64,000 nucleotides of DNA from Nitrospira sp. (GCA_030653545.1 JAURZE010000024.1:186001-250000), one strand, 5' to 3'; numbered from the stretch's first letter, positions 49,916 through 59,446 are shown. Notes: generated by a model from the letters alone, not told the origin. Translations and numbers: made by a program.

Positions 49916-50539
49916 TTACTTCGCTTGCGCGATCGTCACGGTTTCAGCTTGAGCCGCCTTCACGGGAGCCGCCGGGGCCGCCCCGGGCATTTCCAGTTCC
50001 GACGGATTCACCGAGATCGGTTCCCCGCTCATCTGCTGCAGGAACGCGATCACGGAGAGAATTTCGTTCTTCGACAGTCCGATGGGATTCTTATTGATAT
50101 AGGGCATCCTGGCCGGATATTCCTTCGGCAGTCCCTCGTGGCGATAATCGAGATAGACGTAGGCCTGGGGCTGAGTCAAACTTTCGAAGATGAATTCCCG
50201 GCTCAGTTTCGCCCCGATGCCTTTGAGGTCGGGACAGCGGGCAGACTCGCTCGGGCCGATGGTATGGCAGAGCGCGCACTGGCCCTTACTGAAGAAAATC
50301 TTCTGGCCAATCGATGCCATATCGGCCGGCGTCTTGATACTGGCGATGTCGATGCTTTCTTCAGCCGGCGGCAATGAGGCCATCTGCGGGACGGCCAAGG
50401 CGACCAACGAGAAGAGGCCGAGGACGATGGCCACAAATCCCATGACCCGCAGAAATTGCGAGCGGATAAAGAGCAGAATAAGGACGCCGCTTCCGATGAC
50501 GGAAAGGCCGATCAGCTGCAATTTGACGACTTCACTCAT
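49916..50539 (-). CDS. Membrane-anchored monoheme cytochrome c
   Basis: A 207-residue protein with two N-terminal membrane helices (about 7-26 and 33-52), a heme site CALCH near residue 88-92, and a likely axial Met in RMPYINKN. The C-terminal tail is alanine/proline-rich (PGAAPAAPVKAAQAE). It looks like a subunit of the same complex. Confidence 0.83.
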   Translation of the reverse strand: MSEVVKLQLIGLSVIGSGVLILLFIRSQFLRVMGFVAIVLGLFSLVALAVPQMASLPPAEESIDIASIKTPADMASIGQKIFFSKGQCALCHTIGPSESARCPDLKGIGAKLSREFIFESLTQPQAYVYLDYRHEGLPKEYPARMPYINKNPIGLSKNEILSVIAFLQQMSGEPISVNPSELEMPGAAPAAPVKAAQAETVTIAQAK

Positions 50540-50566
50540 AGGACTCCTCTGAGCAAGACGATCCGG

Positions 50567-52423
50567 TTAGATCTGCTTGTCCAATGTTTGAGAGCCACCT
50601 GCCATAGCCGGCAATGCCCCGTGGCTGTCGCCACTCTTTTCTGTGCCGCCATGTGTATTCTTCGCTTTATCCCCCATGGTCGCCACCCAGAAAATGAACG
50701 CCACGATCAGGCAGAACATGAATGTATTCGCCGCCATCAGAGCCGCCGCGTAACCCAGCGCAGGAGAGAACGCGTATTGCGAAGAGTCTCTCATGACGCC
50801 ATACACGTGCCAATGCACGCGGGACGATGACCGGGCGTAACCCATCAAGGTCATCAAGAGAATAACCATGATGGCGTTCAGCACCAATGCATAACCGGCG
50901 CGCGGGGGCATCCGACCCCACACCATTTCCGTCGTGGTTTTCGCACTTTTCAGCAGGAGCGCCGTCAACGGGGTGATGGTGACCATGACAAAGATGACGA
51001 GCAACACCTGCGAGGTCGAGAAGTAGTTAATGCGGACGATGGCCGGGACGAAGTAACCCCAGACGCCCAGCACCACGACGACGATACCGGCAATGATGAG
51101 GACCGCACCCATTACGGCATTTGCCAGTTTCGCCCAGGTGGCGGTGTCTTCCTTGCCGGCTCTCCAGTACATGATGAAGCTCATGAAGGTGACAAGAATC
51201 ATGAGATTCGACACCGTCATCTTGGCCGACATGACACCGAAAACCCCGAGCAGGGGATGATGCGTGCCTCCCATCTTTCGAGCCTCTTCCAGACTCGCCA
51301 CGAGGGAGTGCGGCGTCATCCAGACACCGAGACACAGGAGCAGAATGACGAGCATGGCCAGAATCGGCCTGCGGTACCGCAGTTCCGATCCCGGAATACG
51401 ATGCGTGATCCCCATCCAGAAATAGTAGTTCGATCCGATGAACAGCACGCCGATCAACATTGCCTGCAGAATGAACAGCCAGGATAGGAATCCACCCATG
51501 AGGGTGATGCCCATCTGCTGGTTGTACTGATAGATTTCGCGCATCAGCCAATAGCCGGCGAAAGGCAACGGGAGAAGACCGAACACGCCGATGAAATTAC
51601 CGACGTAGCCCATCCAATCGTAATGCTCGCGTTCTTCCGGGGTCCGCGCAGAGAGATACCGGATGCCGGCATAGGCACCGCAGATATAGCCTCCGAGCAC
51701 GACGTTGGCGATCAGCCGGTGAATATTGACCGGCCACCATGTGGGATTCCACGTCGCGGCCCAGGCCCGTGCCATATCCGAACCTTCAGCAATGACGACA
51801 GGACTCGCCTGGAACGTCGCCCAGGAGTTCGGGATAATCATGATGAAGAACGCAAAGACGTTCAGCAGGAAACCCAGCACCAAGTGAAAGACCTTGCTGC
51901 GGCCTTCCGACATGGCATCCCACCCGTACCAGTACATATAGAGCGTCGCGGTCTCGAGCAGGAACAGTGCGCAATAGACCATGAACGAGGGAAAGAAGAT
52001 GTCGCTGAGATAGGCCATCAGCTTGGGATAGGCGCCGATGAGGATGAACAACAGAATGCCGCCGAACAGGGCGGTGGTCGAATAGGCGGAACTCAGAAGC
52101 TTGGTAAATTCTTTGGCCAGCTTGTCGTAGCGCTTTTCGCCGCTCTTCCAGCCCACCACTTCGCACAACCACGCAAAAATCGGGACGCCGAGCACGAAGC
52201 CCGCGAGCAGGAGATGCAGCTGCGCGACGATCCACACCAGGTTCCGGCTGCCGATACCGGGCACGTCACGATAGGCCACGGCCGATGCACCGCCAGAATC
52301 CGCCGCCAACCCGACCACCGGAGCGGCAAGCACTCCCAGGGTCGCCACGAAGGCAGCCACTGCAGCAGGCGATTCGGTGAAGAACCGAATAAGCCGTTCA
52401 ATCATTCCAGGCCGTTGCATCAT
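50567..52423 (-). CDS. Cytochrome bd-like membrane protein, 1
   Basis: A 618-residue integral membrane protein related to CydA, the large subunit of cytochrome bd oxidase. It has WIVAQLHLLLAGFVLGVPIFAWLCE, a hallmark quinol-oxidase N-terminal helix with His, METATLYMYWYGWD-like helix (ETATLYMYWYGWDAM) and RLIANVVLGGYICGAYAGI. The Q-loop motif GRQPW of true bd oxidases is not present. No CydB subunit is in the window. The frame opens with a GTG at 52432, but the ATG at 52423 has GAGAGGTG at the usual distance. It may be a novel electron-transfer or oxidase subunit. Confidence 0.8.
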   Translation of the reverse strand: MMQRPGMIERLIRFFTESPAAVAAFVATLGVLAAPVVGLAADSGGASAVAYRDVPGIGSRNLVWIVAQLHLLLAGFVLGVPIFAWLCEVVGWKSGEKRYDKLAKEFTKLLSSAYSTTALFGGILLFILIGAYPKLMAYLSDIFFPSFMVYCALFLLETATLYMYWYGWDAMSEGRSKVFHLVLGFLLNVFAFFIMIIPNSWATFQASPVVIAEGSDMARAWAATWNPTWWPVNIHRLIANVVLGGYICGAYAGIRYLSARTPEEREHYDWMGYVGNFIGVFGLLPLPFAGYWLMREIYQYNQQMGITLMGGFLSWLFILQAMLIGVLFIGSNYYFWMGITHRIPGSELRYRRPILAMLVILLLCLGVWMTPHSLVASLEEARKMGGTHHPLLGVFGVMSAKMTVSNLMILVTFMSFIMYWRAGKEDTATWAKLANAVMGAVLIIAGIVVVVLGVWGYFVPAIVRINYFSTSQVLLVIFVMVTITPLTALLLKSAKTTTEMVWGRMPPRAGYALVLNAIMVILLMTLMGYARSSSRVHWHVYGVMRDSSQYAFSPALGYAAALMAANTFMFCLIVAFIFWVATMGDKAKNTHGGTEKSGDSHGALPAMAGGSQTLDKQI

Positions 52424-52449
52424 GGATATCACCTCTCCGTCGCCCAGTC

Positions 52450-53469
52450 TTAGGGTGTTGCTGGAGCCTTCACCGGTGCCTTAGCATCAGCGGGCTTGGC
52501 CTTGCCGGCCTTCCCCTTGTCTTTTTCTTTCGCTGCCTCTTCTTCGGCTTTCTGTTTTTCGATCGCCTCAACCTGCGCTGCGAGCTGAGCCACATGCTTC
52601 TCGGCCTTGTTGAGGGTATCAACGGGCTTGTAGAGCGGCGCGGCTTTGACTTCCGGCTTTTTGCAGCATTCATGCGGATGGGGCGTACTGACCGGCAGTC
52701 CGGACCAAAACAGCATCGAGAGCACGAGGCCCACCAGCGTGGTGGCCGTCAGCATCAGCCCTTGATCGGCCGGCACACGCATCAAATCCCACCGCGTGAC
52801 CAATGCTTGATAATCTCCCGATGCGGGTCCAGCACTCTGCGCCGCGCTCCGGATCACACGACCGACGAGAGACACGCCCAGCAGCATCATGACGATCAGA
52901 ACGGTGATAGAGACGCCGCCCCAGAGGGTGAGTTCGATCCCGATCTTTTCGGCGACGGGAACCGCTTTCAGCATCTCGGTTTCAAAGAGACCATGGGACA
53001 ATTCAATGGACGTCTGGGTGGCGAAGCTCACCACGATCCACAAGATCGGCATGAAGAACGCGCCCACGAAGGCGGTCTTGAGCCACAGGGATAAGCCGAG
53101 TCCATCCGGCGGTTCTTTGCGGAGCTTCTCAAGGAATAACGTTCTGGCTACGACGCCGGTCGCCCAAATATCGATGGGGATGCAAATCAGGAAGAGCAAC
53201 GCAATCCCCGCGCCTTCCCCGAGATGCGGCTCAGCCACCATCGCGAGAATCGGCATGGCAAAGACGGTCACGGGGCTGGCGAGATACATCAGACACGCCA
53301 GGCCGATGCGGGCCTCAAAATGAATCAGGCCCAACGCCATAAACAGAAGACAAATGCCAATCTTGATTGGGAACCCGGTCCAACAGGTGGACCAGAGGAC
53401 GTTCAATCCAAGCTTCACAGGGGACGGTAATTCTCGCTCGGTCATAGTTTCATCTGGGGCGCGGTTCAC
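52450..53469 (-). CDS. Membrane protein with a charged C-terminal tail
   Basis: A protein of up to 339 residues with about seven membrane helices in the first 250 residues and a cytoplasmic-looking coiled-coil tail (LNKAEKHVAQLAAQVEAIEKQKAEEEAAKEK) ending in alanine/proline/lysine repeats. The HPHECCKKPE motif before the tail holds His and Cys residues that could bind metal. I recognise no family. It lies between the bd-like and cytochrome b genes and is likely a structural subunit of the complex. A GTG at 53469 and an ATG at 53445 are both possible starts. Confidence 0.7.
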   Translation of the reverse strand: MNRAPDETMTERELPSPVKLGLNVLWSTCWTGFPIKIGICLLFMALGLIHFEARIGLACLMYLASPVTVFAMPILAMVAEPHLGEGAGIALLFLICIPIDIWATGVVARTLFLEKLRKEPPDGLGLSLWLKTAFVGAFFMPILWIVVSFATQTSIELSHGLFETEMLKAVPVAEKIGIELTLWGGVSITVLIVMMLLGVSLVGRVIRSAAQSAGPASGDYQALVTRWDLMRVPADQGLMLTATTLVGLVLSMLFWSGLPVSTPHPHECCKKPEVKAAPLYKPVDTLNKAEKHVAQLAAQVEAIEKQKAEEEAAKEKDKGKAGKAKPADAKAPVKAPATP

Positions 53470-53483
53470 GTCGCCCCGCTCAA

Positions 53484-54596
53484 CTAGTCCAAAAATTCCC
53501 GGTTGATAATGGCGGCCACGGTAAAGAGAAGAATCATCGCCATCACGACAATCCAGCCGATCAGCGCGATGGGGCGCTTGAAAATATTCCGCTCCGGATC
53601 TTTGTCGATGAAGGGCAGCGCGGCCAGCAAGGCCATAAACGCGCCAGGCAGAGCCATGGCGCCCACGAACTGCCCGAACTCGCCACCAAACATTTTAAGC
53701 CGCAGCAATTGGAACAGGAACAGGAAGTACCACTCCGGCTCAGGATGATAGTCGCCAGGATCCGGCGTCGCTTCCTCAAGGAGCACCACCGGCTCCCAGA
53801 ACGCCAACGCGCAGATAGTGAAGAACACCGTGATCATCCCGACGATATCTTTCCAGATTTGGCGCGGGAAGAAATAGTCGGTCTTCGCCTTGATCTCTTC
53901 CGGAGTGCCACGGAACGGTCCGGCTGGACCTGCGGCCCTAAACAAGAAAATATGCAACCCGGCAAGACCCATCAAGGCCGCCGGCAGAATCATCACGTGG
54001 ATGACAAAAAAGCGACTGAGCGTCATCTGTCCGGGAATCGCCCCGCCCTTGAGGAAGCGGGCCATGAAATCTCCGATGACCGGAGTCTTATCCATGATCT
54101 CGACGCCGACCGTCGTCGCCCAATAGGCGCGCTGGTCCCATGGAAGCAAATAACCGGTAAACCCGAAGCCCATGACGATTCCAAAAAGGGCCAGACCGAC
54201 CAGCCAGATCAATTCGCGAGGACTCTTGTAGGCGCCCCAGAGAAAGACCTGCGACATATGCGCAAACACACAGACCACCATCGCGGTCGAACCCCAGAAA
54301 TGGTAGCTAAGGAGGAACCACCCGTAATCGACTTCGTGAATGATGTATTGCGTGCTGGCAAACGCGTGGTCGGCGGTGGGCACATAGTAGAACATCAGCA
54401 GAATGCCGGTGACGGCCTGCATGATGAAAATGAACAACAGGATGGAGCCGAAGACGTAGGCCCAACGGGAGCCGCCGGGTACCGGCTCGTTGAGCATCTT
54501 CGCTTGAATCGTCTTAAGGCCGACCCGCTCGTCGACAAAGGCAATGACCTTTTCGAGTGCGGTGAGCTCAGTTGAAGAGGACGGTGTCTGTTGCAT
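53484..54596 (-). CDS. Cytochrome b of a bc-type complex
   Basis: A 370-residue cytochrome b with eight or so helices. Bis-histidine heme ligands are visible in helix 2 (LLSYHFWGSTAMVVCVFAHMSQ) and helix 4 (FFVIHVMILPAALMGLAGLHIF). The quinol-site motif is PEPEWYF in place of PEWY. The protein holds both the b6-like N-terminal and the subunit-IV-like C-terminal parts in one chain. With the Rieske protein next to it, it forms the quinol-oxidising core of a complex III, which may run in either direction in a nitrite oxidiser. Confidence 0.92.
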   Translation of the reverse strand: MQQTPSSSTELTALEKVIAFVDERVGLKTIQAKMLNEPVPGGSRWAYVFGSILLFIFIMQAVTGILLMFYYVPTADHAFASTQYIIHEVDYGWFLLSYHFWGSTAMVVCVFAHMSQVFLWGAYKSPRELIWLVGLALFGIVMGFGFTGYLLPWDQRAYWATTVGVEIMDKTPVIGDFMARFLKGGAIPGQMTLSRFFVIHVMILPAALMGLAGLHIFLFRAAGPAGPFRGTPEEIKAKTDYFFPRQIWKDIVGMITVFFTICALAFWEPVVLLEEATPDPGDYHPEPEWYFLFLFQLLRLKMFGGEFGQFVGAMALPGAFMALLAALPFIDKDPERNIFKRPIALIGWIVVMAMILLFTVAAIINREFLD

Positions 54597-54601
54597 AGTG
54601 A

Positions 54602-55537
54602 TCAGATGATCCGGATTTGAGTTTTAGTACCGGCCTTGAATTCCATATCGATGATTTCGACTTCGCCCGTGGCGGACACCTTAATGGGAAGGGCGTCAAG
54701 GGCACGCGGCGCCGGTCCGTCGAGCACCTTGCCGGACGCGTCATAGATGCTCAAATGGCAGGGACATAGGAAGACCTGCCCCAATACTTTGTGCTGCCGC
54801 CATTTATACCCGCACCCGAGGTGCGGACATTTCCCGGAAAACGCGACGAAGGGGAAATCTTTCTTATTTGTCCAGACCGTCTTCCCGAAGGCATCCTTAA
54901 ATTCCATGTCCTTGCCCTGATAGACCTTCTCCAGGACGGCAGGTGTCACCTTCAACACCCAGACGTTTTTCTCGATCTCGGACTCGGGCATGTAGGCTTC
55001 TTTGACTTTGCGCTTATACTTGAACTGGACGCCGATATCGTCTTGCTTGATCTTGCTGACATTGCCGATCTTGAGCCATCCGTTGTCGAACGGTGAATAC
55101 ATCGGCTTCATGAGATAGCGCAGAACCGGAAAGGCAATCGGCAACCCGATCAGAAAGCCGATGACGTGGGTAAAGTTCATGAAGAACGTGCGGCGCTTGA
55201 CGCTCTTCTCCAACTCGGGGAACGGAACCAGCACCTCACCCGGCATGACATGCACACGCTCTTCAAGATGCGCGATCTCGACCTCATGGGTCGTCACGTA
55301 GTCGTCACGCTTGAACGGCGGCAGTTCGAGGATATCGCCGGCAGCCGCGCGCAGCTCAACAAGACTGTCGGTCACCGACTGCACGAACGTCATGGCGATC
55401 TGCCGCTCCCCGCTGCCATTCATCGAGACGACGATATGGCTGATCTCATGGGAAAGCGGATCGACGATGACTTTCGAGATTTCCCCGATTTCACGGTCCG
55501 TCGCGCGGACTTTTGTTTTAAGTTTCGGCTGCATCAT
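54602..55537 (-). CDS. Rieske iron-sulfur protein with N-terminal PRC-barrel-like domain
   Basis: A 311-residue protein. A PRC-barrel-like domain (about 5-85, KTKVRATDREIGEISKVIVDPLSHEISHIVVS) precedes a membrane helix (about 120-145, TFFMNFTHVIGFLIGLPIAFPVL) and a Rieske domain with CPHLGC (C237) and CPCHLSIYD (C258), the two Cys-His pairs that bind the [2Fe-2S] cluster. A classical Rieske protein has no PRC-like part; here it would lie on the cytoplasmic side. Its start ATGATG overlaps the stop of the upstream cytochrome c gene by one base. Confidence 0.88.
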   Translation of the reverse strand: MMQPKLKTKVRATDREIGEISKVIVDPLSHEISHIVVSMNGSGERQIAMTFVQSVTDSLVELRAAAGDILELPPFKRDDYVTTHEVEIAHLEERVHVMPGEVLVPFPELEKSVKRRTFFMNFTHVIGFLIGLPIAFPVLRYLMKPMYSPFDNGWLKIGNVSKIKQDDIGVQFKYKRKVKEAYMPESEIEKNVWVLKVTPAVLEKVYQGKDMEFKDAFGKTVWTNKKDFPFVAFSGKCPHLGCGYKWRQHKVLGQVFLCPCHLSIYDASGKVLDGPAPRALDALPIKVSATGEVEIIDMEFKAGTKTQIRII

Positions 55538-56343
55538 TACTTCATCTTGATGGGTTTCGGTGTATTGACTGACGTGTTCTTGAACGTCGCGAGCCAGGCC
55601 GCCAAGGCCTGCACATCTTTGAGCTCCATCAGATCCTTGTACTTATCCGGCATCTTGCCCTTGTCATACTCCGCATCGAATCCTTCGGCCTTGTAAGACT
55701 TGGGATCAAGAATCTTCTTGGTGATTTCTTCCTGCGGCAAGAGCGTCCCGATGTTATCGAGTTCCGGTCCGCGCTTCTTTCCACCCTCACCCTTCAGCTT
55801 GTGGCAGTTGTAGCATTCCTGGAGCTGCCATTGCTCTTCGCCGATCTTCAGAACATCGCCCCCTGACGCTCCGGCAGAAGCAGGAGCCGCCGCAGCCGCC
55901 CCGGCCTCTTGACCGGCGGCACCCTGCACGGTTCCCAACGCCTTAATCCGTTCCGTCAATTCCTTGGCCTTGAGATCCAGCTCCTTGGTGCGGGCAATGA
56001 CTTCATCGGCCTTCCAGGGATCGAGAATGTTAGGCTTCCCCTTCAGGATCTTGACGATCTTCCCTTTTTCGTCTTCCGGATCGTATTGCGGCCAGAGTGA
56101 CGCGCCGGCAATGAATACCGTGCAGAGGATGGCATAAAACACTAAGAGAGAAACCAGTGCCTTGCCGCCGCTCATCACCTTCATGGTCGGTGCATCGAGA
56201 ATCAAGAACACAACGGTGCCGAGCACCGCATAGCCAAAGAACAGCCATCGGAAGACGGGAGGAAATTCTAATGTCATCGTGGCCACCCACAGTCCGGCCC
56301 CGATCACTAATCCGACGATGATCTTAATGATTGCCTTGCCCAT
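55537..56343 (-). CDS. Membrane-anchored monoheme cytochrome c
   Basis: A 268-residue protein with three N-terminal helices (within residues 5-90), a charged, coiled-coil-like linker (DEVIARTKELDLKAKELTERIKAL), an alanine-rich stretch (GAAAAAPASAGASGG) and a cytochrome c domain with CYNCH near residue 177 and a likely Met ligand in KMPDKYKD. Its stop overlaps the Rieske start. It is likely a subunit of the same complex. Confidence 0.83.
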   Translation of the reverse strand: MGKAIIKIIVGLVIGAGLWVATMTLEFPPVFRWLFFGYAVLGTVVFLILDAPTMKVMSGGKALVSLLVFYAILCTVFIAGASLWPQYDPEDEKGKIVKILKGKPNILDPWKADEVIARTKELDLKAKELTERIKALGTVQGAAGQEAGAAAAAPASAGASGGDVLKIGEEQWQLQECYNCHKLKGEGGKKRGPELDNIGTLLPQEEITKKILDPKSYKAEGFDAEYDKGKMPDKYKDLMELKDVQALAAWLATFKNTSVNTPKPIKMK

Positions 56344-56393
56344 AGTGCTCCTCGTACTAAGTCGCTATGAATGCACCAGGATAAATCTGAACC

Positions 56394-58097
56394 CTACTTC
56401 GCTCCAGCCGGAACCGGACTGCCCTCAGGCGCATGCTCCTTCGGATGCGACGCACGCAACGTCACCAGAATCGCAAAACTTACCACGGCGTAGAACACCA
56501 CGGTAATCCCCGTGATGTACCAAGCTGAATAGGCCAGCGTCGGCGTAAAGGACTCCGCCGTAAAGTCCGGCAGCAAGTTATATGTGTGGAAGTATTTTCG
56601 CAGGAGCGAACGAACCGCCCCCATCAGCCCCATCGTCCAGATTGCGCTGAACGCGAGGAAAATCAGAACGAATTGCGAGGCATAATCGATCTTGCCCCAG
56701 ACGATGGTCCCTTGCGTCACGGCTCGATTGTAGATGATGTAATTGACCACCGTGACGAAGACGAGCGTGAAGGCCGCTGAATTCTTCGCCGGCATCAAGG
56801 CCAGAAAATTCCAATCGGACGGCAATTCCAATTCTGCAACCAGCTTGGCGCCGGTCGGGGCAAACCCGTGCGGCGTGAGCCAGATCGCGTTGCCCACCAC
56901 CACCATCAGGAAACCGATCTTGATGACCGTCCGCGAGGAGACCGTGATCGGGATAAAGCGACCGAGAATGGCCGGCGCCAACAACATCGGCAAGAGGAAC
57001 ATCAGCGACTTGGGATCGGGCGCCGGATAATCCGTCAACACCTTGGTCATGACCAAGGGAAGCGCGATCATCACGATCGGGGCTATAATGGTCATACGAA
57101 CCTTCTCGACGCCCTCGATGCGCTTCATACTGAGCCAGATGTAATAGTTACTGGCCAGGAAGATGAGCCCGATCATCGCCCCCTGCATCTCAAAGAACAT
57201 CGACAACTGGTCCGCCATCATGTACGGACAGATGGACGCATCGTAGTCGCACAGCTCATAGGCTAACAGATAGCCCATGAACGGGAGGAACAAGAGCGCA
57301 CCCACACCGATCATATTGCCGACGAAGCCCATCCAATCGTAATAGGCCCGCTCTTCATCCTTCGTCGCCCCCATGTACATGTACGCGGCGATCAGGCCGG
57401 CCACAAAGCCGCCGAAGGTCACATTCCCAACCAGCCGGTGCATATTGAGCGGCATCCAACTGTAGTTGAACATTTTGTCCCAGATGCTGGCAGTCGCCAG
57501 GAATTCAACGGGAGAGACACCCTCGGCTTTCACCGGCGTGTTCATGAAGGAGGTAGGGCCATCGATTACAAAGAGCGTAATGGATCCGATCAGGTTCAAC
57601 AGAACTCCGAGCGCGATATGCCGGGCCTTCTTATTCCCCTTCCACGAATCCCACGTATAGAAATACATATAGAGAACAAACGTCTCGCCGATGAACAACA
57701 GTGGATAGATGACGGCGAAGACGATAAAGAAGTGATTGATCAGCCACGTCGTGAATTGCGGATAGGTCGCCAGCAACACGAAAATGAACAGACCACCGGT
57801 CAACGCGGTCATACTGTACAGAATAACCGTGACCTTCGTGACCTCTTTTGCCAATCGATCATAACGGGGATCCTGTTTCCGGTATCCCAGCCACTCCGAG
57901 ATGACCACGAAAATGGGCGCCCCGAGAATGAATCCTGCGAACAGGATGTGGAGCTGAGCGACGATCCAGACAGCTGTCCGATTCCCGGTATAAGGGAATT
58001 CAACCGGCGGCGTACCAGGTGCCTGTGCATAGGCCGTCCCGCCAAACAGCGCTAGAAGCGCAATGAGAGCCATGAGACTGCGCTGCCATGTTTTCAT
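56394..58097 (-). CDS. Cytochrome bd-like membrane protein, 2
   Basis: A 567-residue protein, a paralogue of the bd-like protein at 50567-52423. It has a signal-like N terminus ending AYAQAPG, then WIVAQLHILFAGFILGAPIFVVISEW, LLFIGETFVLYMYFYTWDSW, NMHRLVGNVTFGGFVAGLIAAYM and YYDWMGFVGNMIGVGALLFLPFMGYLL. About 13 helices in all. No GRQPW Q-loop motif. Having two paralogues in one operon suggests they form a heterodimeric membrane core in place of CydA-CydB. Confidence 0.82.
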   Translation of the reverse strand: MKTWQRSLMALIALLALFGGTAYAQAPGTPPVEFPYTGNRTAVWIVAQLHILFAGFILGAPIFVVISEWLGYRKQDPRYDRLAKEVTKVTVILYSMTALTGGLFIFVLLATYPQFTTWLINHFFIVFAVIYPLLFIGETFVLYMYFYTWDSWKGNKKARHIALGVLLNLIGSITLFVIDGPTSFMNTPVKAEGVSPVEFLATASIWDKMFNYSWMPLNMHRLVGNVTFGGFVAGLIAAYMYMGATKDEERAYYDWMGFVGNMIGVGALLFLPFMGYLLAYELCDYDASICPYMMADQLSMFFEMQGAMIGLIFLASNYYIWLSMKRIEGVEKVRMTIIAPIVMIALPLVMTKVLTDYPAPDPKSLMFLLPMLLAPAILGRFIPITVSSRTVIKIGFLMVVVGNAIWLTPHGFAPTGAKLVAELELPSDWNFLALMPAKNSAAFTLVFVTVVNYIIYNRAVTQGTIVWGKIDYASQFVLIFLAFSAIWTMGLMGAVRSLLRKYFHTYNLLPDFTAESFTPTLAYSAWYITGITVVFYAVVSFAILVTLRASHPKEHAPEGSPVPAGAK

Positions 58098-58132
58098 GAT
58101 GCCTCGCCGCTCCTCCTCACAAGAGTGAAATC

Positions 58133-58693
58133 TTACTTGCCTGCCGGAGCCGGGGCAGCCGGCGCTGCCTCAGGTGCCGCCGCTGGCGCTGCCGCCGCAG
58201 GAGCCGTCGACACGGCCGCCGCATCGACCCACGCCTTCTTACCTTCATCCCAACCCTTGCCGGCCAATCCGAAGTTGCGCTCATACAATACGAGCTTCCA
58301 ACGGTCTTCGTCCGACAATTTGCTCTTCCAGGCCTTCATCTTGGTGTTCGGCACGCCTTCCGAAATGCGCCAGAACCACACGGCATCCGAGTACAGCTTC
58401 ATCCGGTCGCCGACGCGGAAATCGCGGGCGCCCGCCTTGACCGGCTTGCCGTCCTTGCCATGACAGCTGGCGCAATTCACGTCAGGATTCGTCTCGCCGA
58501 TGAAAAGCTTCCGGCCCTCTTCCATCTTTGCCGCATCCGCCCACCAGCCGGCAGGCATGTGCTTATCGGCATACTCAGCAGGGGCAGGAGGAGGAGGAAC
58601 GACCGGGCCTTCACCACCACCCTCGCCTCCGCCGCAAGCAGCCACCGTCATACCCAAACCCAACACCATCATCAGATGCCACGACATTTTCAT
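58133..58693 (-). CDS. Monoheme cytochrome c lipoprotein
   Basis: A 186-residue lipoprotein (signal ending TVAACGGG) with a heme site CASCH near residue 74-78 and a helical C domain (GARDFRVGDRMKLYSDAVWFWRISEGVPNTKMKAW, with the likely axial Met). The last 30 residues are an alanine/proline repeat (APAAAAPAAAPEAAPAAPAPAGK). It is the first gene of the respiratory operon and probably the periplasmic electron acceptor or donor. Confidence 0.83.
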   Translation of the reverse strand: MKMSWHLMMVLGLGMTVAACGGGEGGGEGPVVPPPPAPAEYADKHMPAGWWADAAKMEEGRKLFIGETNPDVNCASCHGKDGKPVKAGARDFRVGDRMKLYSDAVWFWRISEGVPNTKMKAWKSKLSDEDRWKLVLYERNFGLAGKGWDEGKKAWVDAAAVSTAPAAAAPAAAPEAAPAAPAPAGK

Positions 58694-58900
58694 ATGCTTT
58701 CCTCCACTCCTTTTCTACGCCCGACAATGCATTTCAAGACCGACACATTCATCTTCAAGGCAGAAAAAAACGCCTCCGCAAGGGGCCGACCCTTACAAAA
58801 GCGCTACTCTGCGTTCACCAAAAAACCACAGCTATTCATGCCCCAACATCTCTGGCCTTCTACCCCGGCGAGCGCCCCACTCCGCTCCCGGACCGGCCGA

Positions 58901-59446
58901 TTACTTTTTCCGCTTACCCTGCCCCTTCTCTCGCCTTCCGTCTTGCTTGCGCTGAGACCGAACGACTTTCACGCCAACCAAGAGAGCCACCAACCCGCCG
59001 ACCACCCCAAGCACCACCCACAACCATGTTGGAGGCGCCGAACGATCACGAACACAACCGGATCCGAAATTGACCTGGATCCTTCGCTCACTCTCAAGAT
59101 CCTTCGGATCGAACTGAATCTTATGGTGCTGCTGCTCGCCCTTTACCTCAACCAGAAGCGGATCACCCAGGTTGTCATTATGCAGGTGAAACGCTGCCTT
59201 ATAGTACCCTCCGTCATCCGTTGTGACGGTCTGCCCATAAGAAATTCTCGTATCCTTGACTAAGACTTCCGTATTGGCGCTCGGCGTCCCATCGGCCTTA
59301 CACACGAACCCTTCAACCGTATACCGATGGTCGGCTTCATGGGTAGCGTACAGAATGGTTGGATGTGTAACGAAGACCCAGATGCCGGCCGTGGCGACAA
59401 CGATGATCCACCGAAAGCCAGACTTCCTTCTTGGTTTCCACTCCAC
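58901..59446 (-). CDS. Hypothetical protein with carboxypeptidase-regulatory-like domain and two anchors
   Basis: A 181-residue protein with an N-terminal membrane segment (about 12-35), a beta-sandwich of the CarboxypepD_reg type (YTVEGFVCKADGTPSANTEVLVKDTRISYGQTVTTDDGGYYKAAFHLH), and a C-terminal membrane helix (TWLWVVLGVVGGLVALLVGVKV) followed by a very basic tail. The single extra Cys in FVCKAD and in SGCVRD could pair. Role unknown. It ends about 210 nt from the first cytochrome gene, in the same direction, so it may be a minor member of that operon. Confidence 0.65.
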   Translation of the reverse strand: MEWKPRRKSGFRWIIVVATAGIWVFVTHPTILYATHEADHRYTVEGFVCKADGTPSANTEVLVKDTRISYGQTVTTDDGGYYKAAFHLHNDNLGDPLLVEVKGEQQHHKIQFDPKDLESERRIQVNFGSGCVRDRSAPPTWLWVVLGVVGGLVALLVGVKVVRSQRKQDGRREKGQGKRKK

